64,000 nt of DNA from Luteimonas abyssi (GTDB lineage: Bacteria; Pseudomonadota; Gammaproteobacteria; Xanthomonadales; Xanthomonadaceae). Numbering within the stretch: the first letter of the stretch is position 1; every line of letters begins with the position of its first letter. A program made the translations under genes and the position numbers. The DNA lies in contig NZ_KQ759763.1 of the NCBI RefSeq assembly GCF_001482195.1, forward strand, positions 1,647,321 through 1,711,320. The letters are read 5' to 3'. Shown piece by piece: positions 54,706 through 61,871 of this stretch. The notes under the pieces are model-generated. The model was not told the DNA's origin. It saw only the letters and a list, made by a program, of their open reading frames with translations, and did not search any database.

Positions 54706-55662
54706 ATGGCCCGCCGCAAACAACACGAAGAACACGCCAATCACGAGGCCTGGGCCATCCCCTATGCCGACCTGATGACGTTGCTGCTCGCGTTCTTCGT
54801 GGTGATGTACGCGATCTCGTCGCTCAACGAGGGCAAGTACCGCGTGCTGGCCGAGTCGCTCGCCAATGCCTTCAGCGGCACGCCGCGGACGGTCGATCCG
54901 ATCCAGATCGGCGAGAGCAATCGCCGCGAGTCCGACTTCGGCCAGCCCACGCCGATTCCCAGCGGCGCTCGCCGGGGGCCGCAGGCGCCCTCGCCGGTGC
55001 TCGACTCCCCGCTGCAGCCGATGCTCGAATCCAAGATGCGCGCCGACCGGACCGGCGAAGGCATCGATGCGGCCGCGATCGCCGCCTCGCGCCGCCAGCT
55101 CGACATCCTGGCGCTCGAAATCGAGCAGGCACTGGCCGAAATGGTGCGCGCGCGCCTGATCACCATTCACCGGGCCGACCTCTGGCTGGAGGTGGAGATC
55201 AACAGCGACATCCTGTTCGAGACCGGCTCGGCGGCGTTGGACGCCGGCGCGCAGGCACTGCTGACCAAGCTCGCCGGGGTCCTCGGCGACAGCCCCAACC
55301 CGATCCGGGTCGAGGGCTACACCGACGATCGCCCGATCCGCACCCTGCAGTTCCCGTCCAACTGGGAGCTGTCGGCCGGGCGTGCGGCCAGCGTGGTGCA
55401 TCTGTTCGTCCGGAGCGGGCTGCGGCCCGAACGACTGGTGATGGTGGGCTACGGCGAGCATCGTCCGAAAGCCGACAACGCCACCGAAGCCGGCCGCAAC
55501 GCCAACCGACGCGTGGTGCTGATGGTGCTGGCCCCACCGGACGCCCGGGAGGCACCGGACACCCCGCCCGGCATGGAACGGCAGCCGACCGCGTCGACCG
55601 TCGCATCCAGGCCACCGAACCATCCTAATCCGTCATTCCAATCCGTACGGGGAGAAAGCTGA
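54706..55662 (+). CDS. motD: Flagellar motor stator protein MotD
   Basis: Encodes a 318-residue MotB-family subunit with one membrane helix and proton-channel Asp22 in IPYADLMTLLLAFFVVMY. A C-terminal OmpA-like peptidoglycan-binding domain follows (ILFETGSAALDAGAQALLTK, VEGYTDDRPI, NWELSAGRAASVVHLFV, NRRVVLMVL). It pairs with MotC to form the stator. Its stop overlaps the start of the ParA-like gene. Confidence 0.95.
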   Translation: MARRKQHEEHANHEAWAIPYADLMTLLLAFFVVMYAISSLNEGKYRVLAESLANAFSGTPRTVDPIQIGESNRRESDFGQPTPIPSGARRGPQAPSPVLDSPLQPMLESKMRADRTGEGIDAAAIAASRRQLDILALEIEQALAEMVRARLITIHRADLWLEVEINSDILFETGSAALDAGAQALLTKLAGVLGDSPNPIRVEGYTDDRPIRTLQFPSNWELSAGRAASVVHLFVRSGLRPERLVMVGYGEHRPKADNATEAGRNANRRVVLMVLAPPDAREAPDTPPGMERQPTASTVASRPPNHPNPSFQSVRGES

Positions 55663-56438
55663 TGCGCGTCTGGGCGATCGCCAACCAGAAAGGCGGCGTC
55701 GGCAAGACCACCAGCACGCTGGCCCTGGGTCGCATGTTGGTGGCACGCGGCATGCGCGTGCTGCTGGTCGACCTGGACCCGCACGCGTCGTTGACCCGCG
55801 CGTTCGGCGTGCCGGGCGACCCGCAGCCGGCCGGCGTGCTCGACCTGTTCGCCAGCCCACCGGCCACGCTCGCCGGCCTCGCCCGGCCGGCGCCGGTCGA
55901 AGGGCTGGCGTTCGTCTGCGCACAGACCGCACTGGCGACGCTGGAGAGGCGCAGCGCCAGCCAGCCGGGCCTCGGCCTGCAGCTGTCGCAGGCCATCACC
56001 CGCCACAGCGGCGACCACGATGCGGTCCTGCTCGACTGCCCACCGACGCTCGGCCTGCTGATGGTCAACGCCCTGGCGGCCGCCGACCGGTTGATCGTGC
56101 CGACCCAATGCGAGCCGCTCGCGCTGCACGGCCTGGCCGGCATGTGCCGGACGGCTGCGATGGTGGAGCGTTCCCGCCAGCGGCCCCTGCCCGTCTCGAT
56201 CCTGCCTACCCTGTACGACCGCCGCACCCGCGCCGGGCGCGATACCTTGCATCGGTTGCAGCAGGACTATCGCGACCGCGTCTGGAGCGATGCGATCCCG
56301 ATCGACACCCAGCTCAGCAATGCCGACCTGCTGGCCCAGCAGCCAGCCGTCGGCGACAGCGGCCGCGCCATGCCCGCCTACGGCCGCGCGCTCGACTGGC
56401 TGCTCGACGAGGCCGCCACCCTGGAGGACGCGGCATGA
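55662..56438 (+). CDS. ParC-like ParA ATPase for chemosensory array placement
   Basis: Encodes a 258-residue ParA-family ATPase with NQKGGVGKTTSTLALGRML, LLVDLDPHASLTRAFG and LLDCPPTLGLLMVNAL. In Vibrio and Pseudomonas a gene of this type after motCD (ParC) positions polar chemoreceptor arrays with the partner ParP. The neighbour here is a CheW-like ParP homologue, which supports the same role. It overlaps both neighbours by 1 to 4 bp. No plasmid-type ParB is present. Confidence 0.9.
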   Translation: MRVWAIANQKGGVGKTTSTLALGRMLVARGMRVLLVDLDPHASLTRAFGVPGDPQPAGVLDLFASPPATLAGLARPAPVEGLAFVCAQTALATLERRSASQPGLGLQLSQAITRHSGDHDAVLLDCPPTLGLLMVNALAAADRLIVPTQCEPLALHGLAGMCRTAAMVERSRQRPLPVSILPTLYDRRTRAGRDTLHRLQQDYRDRVWSDAIPIDTQLSNADLLAQQPAVGDSGRAMPAYGRALDWLLDEAATLEDAA

Positions 56439-57187
56439 CCCACTCCGCCCACGCCGTCGACGATTACCTCGAACTGCTGCTGGCGGGCGCCCCCGCCGCG
56501 GAGACCCCGCCGGACGGCGAAGCCGCACCGCCGGCGCCCGCGCCGCGGACGGACCCCGTACCTGCGCCGACACGCATCGTGGAGACCCGCCCGCCGCCCG
56601 CCATCGCGCCCGCGCCACCGTCGCCGACGACCCGCGCACGGCCCGAGCGCGTACCTCCGCCTTCACCCGCCCCCACCAGCGCGCTGGCCTCGCGTGCGGA
56701 GGAAGCAGCGCACGACGCCCCGACAACGGCGCGCCGCGCCTCGGACCGCCGCGCCCGTTGGCTGCGCCTGCGCTGCGGTCGACAGATCTACGCGCTGGAG
56801 CTGTTGTGCATCCGCGAGGTCGTGCTGCCCTCGCCCCTGCTGCCATTGCGTGGTGCGGCGCCGGCCGTGGCCGGGGTCATGAACCTGCGCGGCCAGGTCG
56901 TGCCGGTGATCGATCTCGGCCTGCAACTGGGCGAAGGCATCGTCGAAGACGGTCCCGAGACCCGGATCGTCGTGCTCGACGACCAGGGCGAAGTCCTGGG
57001 CCTGCGCGTGTCCGCGGTGGAAGACGTGGTGCTGGTGGAGGACGCCCAGATCGAGGACGCCCGCAGTTCCCGGCTGGCGCCCGTCGGCGACCAGCGCATC
57101 CGCGGGATCGCGCGGATGCTGGGGACGGTGGTGCTGCTGCTCGATGCCGGCCGCCTGCTGCGGATGCCGCTGCATCCGGGCAGCTGA
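56435..57187 (+). CDS. ParP-like CheW-domain protein with Pro-rich N-terminus
   Basis: Encodes a 250-residue protein. The first 105 residues are Ala/Pro-rich and disordered-looking; residues about 105-245 form a CheW-like domain (LRLRCGRQIYALELLCIREV, VAGVMNLRGQVVPVIDLGLQ, VVLDDQGEVLGLRVSAVEDV). This architecture and its place after a ParA gene match ParP, which links ParC to CheA in the array. A plain CheW paralogue is the alternative reading. Confidence 0.88.
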   Translation: MTHSAHAVDDYLELLLAGAPAAETPPDGEAAPPAPAPRTDPVPAPTRIVETRPPPAIAPAPPSPTTRARPERVPPPSPAPTSALASRAEEAAHDAPTTARRASDRRARWLRLRCGRQIYALELLCIREVVLPSPLLPLRGAAPAVAGVMNLRGQVVPVIDLGLQLGEGIVEDGPETRIVVLDDQGEVLGLRVSAVEDVVLVEDAQIEDARSSRLAPVGDQRIRGIARMLGTVVLLLDAGRLLRMPLHPGS

Positions 57188-57206
57188 GGTCCGTCGCAGC
57201 CGGGCC

Positions 57207-57233
57207 TAAAGTCCGCGCCCGGTCGGCCGCTAC
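57207..57233 (+). promoter_or_regulatory. FliA promoter of the STAS-cheY2-cheA2 cluster
   Basis: TAAAG, 14 nt, GCCGCTAC (6 of 8), 36 bp before the STAS gene start. This makes the second chemosensory set a separate late transcript. Confidence 0.75.
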
Positions 57234-57268
57234 TGCCTGCGAGCCGTCCACAACCCCGGGGACACGTC

Positions 57269-57577
57269 TTGGACGTGATGACACTGCCCGCCGATCTCGG
57301 CATCGAACACAGCACCGCCCTGAAGGACGCGCTCGCCGCGCGCGCCGACGACACCGACATCGCGCTCGATGCCGGCCAGGTGACCCGTGTCCATACCGCC
57401 AGCCTGCAGGTGCTGCTGGCCTGGCTGCGGCTGCGCGCCGGGCGCGGCCGCACCACCGGCTGGCAGGCCACCGGCGCGGCGCTGCATGCCGCCGCAGCCA
57501 CACTCGGCCTCGTCGCCGCGCTCGACATGCCCGCCACCCCATCCCTCCAACCGCCTTCCACGGAGACAACTCCATGA
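57269..57577 (+). CDS. STAS-domain protein (anti-sigma antagonist-like)
   Basis: Encodes a 102-residue single STAS domain (LPADLGIEHSTALKDALAAR, ITRVH-like VTRVHTASLQVLLAWLRL). The loop corresponding to the phosphorylatable Ser region reads VHTASLQVL. STAS proteins next to CheA/CheY pairs occur in several chemosensory clusters, but their role there is unclear. TTG 57269 has GGGGA upstream; GTG 57275 and ATG 57278 are alternatives. It overlaps cheY2 by ATGA. Confidence 0.8.
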   Translation: MDVMTLPADLGIEHSTALKDALAARADDTDIALDAGQVTRVHTASLQVLLAWLRLRAGRGRTTGWQATGAALHAAAATLGLVAALDMPATPSLQPPSTETTP

Positions 57578-57939
57578 GCGCCCACATCCTCGTCGTCGAC
57601 GACTCCGCGTCCATGCGGCAGATGGTGTCCTTCGCCCTGACCTCCGCCGGCTACACCGTCGACGAGGCCGAAGACGGCCAGGTCGCACTGGGCCGCGCCC
57701 AGGGCGCGCGTTTCAACGCGGTGATCACCGACGTCAACATGCCCAACATGGACGGCATCTCGCTGATCCGCGAACTGCGGCAGCTGCCGGACTACAAGTT
57801 CACCCCGCTGCTGATGCTGACCACCGAGTCGGCCGCGGACAAGAAGGCCGACGGCCGCGCCGCCGGTGCGACCGGCTGGCTGGTCAAGCCGTTCGACCCC
57901 GACCAGCTGGTCGCCACCGTGCGTCGCGTCATCAGCTGA
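57574..57939 (+). CDS. Second CheY-like response regulator
   Basis: Encodes a 121-residue receiver with VVDDSASMRQMV, phospho-acceptor Asp53 in VITDVNMPNMDGISL, Thr in LMLTTESA and Lys in GWLVKPFDP. It differs from the motor-type CheY at 50996 and groups by position with cheA2. It may be a phosphate sink or a regulator of another output. The ATG overlaps the STAS gene stop. Confidence 0.93.
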   Translation: MSAHILVVDDSASMRQMVSFALTSAGYTVDEAEDGQVALGRAQGARFNAVITDVNMPNMDGISLIRELRQLPDYKFTPLLMLTTESAADKKADGRAAGATGWLVKPFDPDQLVATVRRVIS

Positions 57940-57962
57940 CACCGCGTCTCCGGAGCAAGCCC

Positions 57963-59918
57963 TTGAGCATCGACCTGAAGCGGTTCCACGCCACCTACTT
58001 CGAGGAAAGCCGTGAAGGGCTGGACGCGATGGAGTCCGGCCTACTCGCGCTGGAAGGCGGCGAGCGCGGTGCGGAGCTGATCAACTCGGTGTTCCGGGCC
58101 GCGCACTCGATCAAGGGCGGCGCGGCCACGTTCGGCTTCGCCGCGATGGCCGAGCTGACCCACGTGCTGGAGACGCTGCTGGACCAGATCCGCGCCGGCG
58201 AACGCGCGGTGGCGGCCGACGCCGTCGACGCCATGCTCGGCTCGGTCGATGTGCTGCGCGCCCTGCTGGCCGAAGCCGAGCACGGCCGTCCGGCCGAGAC
58301 CGCGGCCATCCGCCACGCGCACGCGCGGCTGCAGGCGGTGCTCGGCGGCGATGCGCCGCCGGTGCAGGAGGCCGCGCCCGTCGAATCGACGGCGGCGCGC
58401 GGACCGTTGCTGGGCTGGCGGATCGGCTTCCAGCCCGAGTCCACGCTGTTCATGAGCGGCAACGACCCGCTGCGCATCCTGCGCGAGCTGGAAAGTCTCG
58501 GGCCGCTCCGGGTCGAGGCCGATCTCGACGCACTGGCCGCGTTCGATGCGCTCGATCCGCTGCAGGCGCAGATCGGCTGGACGTTGCAGCTCGATGCGCC
58601 GGTCTCGCGCGCGGCCATCGAAGATGTCTTCGCCTGGGTTTCGGACGAATGCCGCCTGGAGATCGCCACCGTCCACGCCGAGCTCGCGGCCGCCGCCTCC
58701 AACGACGAGCGCGGCACCGGCACTGCGCGCCGCGGCGGACAGGACGGCGCCGAAGGCTCGATCCGTGTCGGCGTGGACAAGGTCGACGCCCTGATCAACC
58801 TCGTCGGCGAACTGGTGATCACCCAGTCGATGCTGCAGCAGATGGGCGCCGGTGTGCAGGGCGACCTGGGCGAACGCCTGCAGACGGCGCTGGGCCTGCT
58901 CGAACGCAACACCCGCGAACTCCAGGACGCCGTGATCGGCATCCGCATGCTGCCGGTCGAAGCGGTGTTCAGCCGCTTCCCGCGCCTGGTCCGCGACCTG
59001 TCCGGGAAACTCGGCAAGCTGGTCCGCCTGCAGACCAGTGGCGAGGCCACCGAACTCGACAAGGGCCTGATCGAGAAGATCGGCGATCCGCTGGTGCACC
59101 TGGTCCGCAACGCGATCGATCACGGGCTCGAAGACCCGGCCACCCGCAATGCCGCCGGCAAGGACCCCACCGGCACGATCCGGCTGGCGGCTTCCCACCA
59201 GGACGGACACATCGTCATCGAGGTCGCCGACGACGGTCGCGGCCTGGCCCGCGATCGCATCCTGGCGAAAGCGCGCGAGCGCGGCCTGGCGGTCCCGGAG
59301 CATCCGTCCGATGCGCAGGTGTGGGATCTGATCTTCCAGCCCGGCTTCTCGACCGCCGACGCGGTGACCGACCTCTCCGGACGCGGCGTGGGCATGGACG
59401 TGGTCCGCAGCAACATCCAGCAGCTGGGCGGCAGCGTCCAGCTCGAGAGCACCACCGGCCACGGCACGCGGATCACGATCCGTCTCCCGCTGACGCTGGC
59501 GATCCTCGACGGCATGACCGTCTCGGTCGGCCGCGAAACCCTGGTCCTGCCGCTCACCCATGTCCGCGAGGCGCTGCAGCCCGAGCCCGGCGACATCCGC
59601 ACCGTCAAGGGCGAAGGCCGCTTGCTGCGCGTGCGCGAAGAGTATCTGCCCCTGCTGTCGCTGGGCGACGCCTACGGTTTCGACCGCAGCGATCACGACG
59701 CGCCGGTGGCGGTGGTCGTGGAGGGCGGCGGTCATCGGATCGCCGTCGAAGTGGATGCGCTCGTGGGCCAGCAGCAGGTCGTGGTCAAGAGCCTGGAGCG
59801 CAATTACCGCAAGATCGAAGGCATCTCCGGCGCGACCATCCTCGGCGACGGACGGGTCGCCCTGATCGTCGACGTCGGCGGCCTGGCACGCCAGCAGAAG
59901 CTCCCTCGGGCGGCGTGA
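57963..59918 (+). CDS. Second chemotaxis-family histidine kinase CheA
   Basis: Encodes a 651-residue CheA paralogue: Hpt (1-125) with His48 in FRAAHSIKGGAATF; a CheY-binding P2-like region (about 140-250, SGNDPLRILRELESLGPL); dimerisation and HATPase domains (HLVRNAIDHGLEDPA, EVADDGRGLARD, GRGVGMDVVRS); and a CheW-like C-terminus (VLPLTHVREALQPEP). The start is TTG 57963 with GGAG upstream. Unlike the first CheA it keeps a P2-like domain and lacks the DEFEALL repeats, so the two differ in how they can bind CheY. Confidence 0.95.
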   Translation: MSIDLKRFHATYFEESREGLDAMESGLLALEGGERGAELINSVFRAAHSIKGGAATFGFAAMAELTHVLETLLDQIRAGERAVAADAVDAMLGSVDVLRALLAEAEHGRPAETAAIRHAHARLQAVLGGDAPPVQEAAPVESTAARGPLLGWRIGFQPESTLFMSGNDPLRILRELESLGPLRVEADLDALAAFDALDPLQAQIGWTLQLDAPVSRAAIEDVFAWVSDECRLEIATVHAELAAAASNDERGTGTARRGGQDGAEGSIRVGVDKVDALINLVGELVITQSMLQQMGAGVQGDLGERLQTALGLLERNTRELQDAVIGIRMLPVEAVFSRFPRLVRDLSGKLGKLVRLQTSGEATELDKGLIEKIGDPLVHLVRNAIDHGLEDPATRNAAGKDPTGTIRLAASHQDGHIVIEVADDGRGLARDRILAKARERGLAVPEHPSDAQVWDLIFQPGFSTADAVTDLSGRGVGMDVVRSNIQQLGGSVQLESTTGHGTRITIRLPLTLAILDGMTVSVGRETLVLPLTHVREALQPEPGDIRTVKGEGRLLRVREEYLPLLSLGDAYGFDRSDHDAPVAVVVEGGGHRIAVEVDALVGQQQVVVKSLERNYRKIEGISGATILGDGRVALIVDVGGLARQQKLPRAA

Positions 59919-59983
59919 ACGCGGGGGCGCAACGCGATCCCCCAGCCTCCGGCCGTCCGGGACATGCGCCCTGCCCGGACGAC

Positions 59984-60751
59984 ATGCTCATCGAATCGAC
60001 GGCGTCGTCCAGCCTCTCCGGGCCCGCCGAAATCGACATGCTGGAGGCCTGCGAGAAGCGCGAACCGGCGCAGATCCGGCGCCTGCTGGACGCGTTGGCC
60101 GACACGAGGGCGCTGGTCAGCGCCCAGCCCGTGCCGGGCGGCGGACTCTTTCCGACCGCGGTGCTGGCCGTCCGCGACGACGGCCACCTGCTGCTCGACG
60201 GCCACCCGGATGCCCGTCTGACCCGTCGCGCGACCGAGGCCCGGCACGTGATCTGCGTGGCCCAGCTCGACCGGATCCGCATCCAGTTCCGCCTGGGGCC
60301 GCTGCGCGCGGTCGACGAGGGCGGGCTGAGCGCGTTCCTCGCGCCGCTGCCGGACGCCGTGCTGGAACTGCAGCGCCGCGACAGCTTCCGCCTGCAGATT
60401 CCGCCCATGCACCCGGTACATTGCAATGTCCCGCGCGACGACGACGCGCCGGACCGCCTGCGGGTCGCCGACCTCAGCGCCGGCGGGCTGGCGTTGCTGG
60501 CGACGCCCGAAGACCCCCGCTTCCCGTTGCGGGCCTGCCTGCCCGGCTGCGCGCTCCTGCTGCCCGACCAGGATCCGATCCCGGTCGCCCTCACCGTCGC
60601 CCATCACCGGATCGAGCGCTCTCCTTCGGGGGAACGGCTGCGGATCGGATGCCGGTTCGAGGGCCTGCCGCCCGCGGCCGAACGCACGATCCTGCACTAC
60701 ATGTTCCGGATCGAGCGCCAGCGCAGCGCCCGCGAACGGCGCGCGGTCTGA
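59984..60751 (+). CDS. YcgR-like flagellar brake with PilZ domain
   Basis: Encodes about 255 residues: an N-terminal YcgR domain (30-125) and a C-terminal PilZ domain (130-245) with both c-di-GMP motifs, RxxxR at Arg132-Arg136 (RRDSFR) and DxSxxG at 163-168 (DLSAGG). YcgR-type proteins bind the motor when c-di-GMP is high and slow swimming. ATG 59984 is used; GTG 59915 overlaps the cheA2 stop and would add 23 residues of low-complexity sequence. Its place after cheA2 links c-di-GMP to chemotaxis here. Confidence 0.88.
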   Translation: MLIESTASSSLSGPAEIDMLEACEKREPAQIRRLLDALADTRALVSAQPVPGGGLFPTAVLAVRDDGHLLLDGHPDARLTRRATEARHVICVAQLDRIRIQFRLGPLRAVDEGGLSAFLAPLPDAVLELQRRDSFRLQIPPMHPVHCNVPRDDDAPDRLRVADLSAGGLALLATPEDPRFPLRACLPGCALLLPDQDPIPVALTVAHHRIERSPSGERLRIGCRFEGLPPAAERTILHYMFRIERQRSARERRAV

Positions 60752-60755
60752 GCGC

Positions 60756-60782
60756 TCAAGTTCCCTCGCCCGCGGCCGATGC
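60756..60782 (+). promoter_or_regulatory. FliA promoter of cheW
   Basis: TCAAG, 14 nt, GCCGATGC (6 of 8), 48 nt before the cheW TTG. Confidence 0.72.
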
Positions 60783-60830
60783 CTTGGTCGAGGCCGGTTT
60801 TCGGCGGCCACTGCGAAACAGGAGCGGCAC

Positions 60831-61307
60831 TTGAGCACTTCCGACAGTCTCCCCGATCCCGGCGAGTACCTCAGCTTCACCCTCGGCGACGAGCACTACG
60901 CGCTCGACATCCTGAAGGTCCAGGAGATCCGCGGCTACGACGGCGTCACCCGCGTCCCCGACACACCGGCCTACATCCGCGGCGTGGTCAACCTGCGCGG
61001 CGCGATCGTGCCGGTGCTCGATCTGCGGATGAAGCTCGGATTGCCCGACGCGCGCTACGACGCCTTCACCGTGATGATCGTGCTCAATCTCGACGGCCGC
61101 AGCGCCGGCGTCGTGGTGGATGCGGTCTCCGACGTGGTGCGCCTGGACGCCGAGCAGATCCGCCCGACCCCGGAGCTCGGCGCCGCGGTGGACACGCGCT
61201 TCATCTCCGCCATCGGCGCCGCCGAGGAGCGCATGGTGATCCTGCTCGACATCCAGTCGCTGATCGACTGGGCCGACATCGAACACGACGCCATGGCCGC
61301 GGCGTGA
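60831..61307 (+). CDS. cheW: Chemotaxis coupling protein CheW
   Basis: Encodes a 158-residue CheW (EYLSFTLGDEHYALDILKVQ, YIRGVVNLRGAIVPVLDLRM, GVVVDAVSDVVRLDAEQIRP). It bridges receptors and CheA. The start is TTG 60831 with AGGAG 6 nt upstream. It sits between the YcgR-like gene and a small exported protein gene, with its own FliA promoter. Confidence 0.96.
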   Translation: MSTSDSLPDPGEYLSFTLGDEHYALDILKVQEIRGYDGVTRVPDTPAYIRGVVNLRGAIVPVLDLRMKLGLPDARYDAFTVMIVLNLDGRSAGVVVDAVSDVVRLDAEQIRPTPELGAAVDTRFISAIGAAEERMVILLDIQSLIDWADIEHDAMAAA

Positions 61308-61322
61308 TGCCGAACCGGCGTC

Positions 61323-61349
61323 TAAAGATTTCCCGGCGGCGGCCGATAG
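61323..61349 (+). promoter_or_regulatory. FliA promoter of the small exported protein gene
   Basis: TAAAG, 14 nt, GCCGATAG (7 of 8), 59 nt before the ATG at 61409. Confidence 0.8.
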
Positions 61350-61408
61350 GGCTGGTCAGCGGCCCGACCGCCCCACCCCGTGACCGTCTTTCCCCAGGAG
61401 TTCCTCTC

Positions 61409-61789
61409 ATGATCGCCCATCGTCTGCTGGCCCTCGCCGCGCTGAGCACCCTCTTCGCTGCCGGCTCCGTCGCCGCGCAGGACATGATTCCTGCCGAACA
61501 GGCCGTGCGTCACGTCGGCAAGACCGGCATGGTCTGCGGCAAGGTCGAGCGCACCCGCCACGCCCAGAACACCGAGGGCGAGCCGACGTTCCTCTACATG
61601 GGCGGCGCGTTCCCCCGCCATACCTTCTCGGCCCGTATCCCCGGCTCGATCCGCGACAACTTCCGTCCGTCGCCCGAGGAACTGCAGGGCCGCGACGTCT
61701 GCGTGGTCGGCGCCATCCAGCGCGATGCCAGCCGGGCCGAAATCGCGGTGAGCTCGCCGTCCAACATCAAGTTGGCCGACATCCGCTGA
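61409..61789 (+). CDS. Small exported protein, possible OB-fold
   Basis: Encodes a 126-residue protein with a clear signal peptide (predicted cleavage after SVAA, before QDMIP). The mature part (VGKTGMVCGKVERTRHAQNT, LQGRDVCVVGAIQRDASRAE) has two cysteines and resembles small OB-fold domains, a tentative fold impression. CAGGAG lies 8 nt before the ATG. A FliA promoter and its place between cheW and a chemoreceptor suggest expression with motility genes. Function unknown. Confidence 0.8.
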   Translation: MIAHRLLALAALSTLFAAGSVAAQDMIPAEQAVRHVGKTGMVCGKVERTRHAQNTEGEPTFLYMGGAFPRHTFSARIPGSIRDNFRPSPEELQGRDVCVVGAIQRDASRAEIAVSSPSNIKLADIR

Positions 61790-61802
61790 CCGTCGTCATC
61801 GT

Positions 61803-61829
61803 CCCGGGCGCGCGCACATCGCGCCCGGG
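61803..61829 (+). terminator. Strong hairpin before the chemoreceptor gene
   Basis: CCCGGGCGCG and CGCGCCCGGG form a perfect 10-bp stem with a 7-nt loop just after the exported protein gene. No T-tract follows, so it may terminate weakly or protect the mRNA end. Confidence 0.5.
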
Positions 61830-61871
61830 GCCATGTTCCCGTTCCGCCCGTTCGACCCGGAAGCACGCGCC

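Noticed and set aside
61803..61829. Hairpin as a riboswitch for the chemoreceptor
   Set aside because: Simple perfect stem with no conserved aptamer-like features; a terminator or mRNA-end hairpin is simpler.
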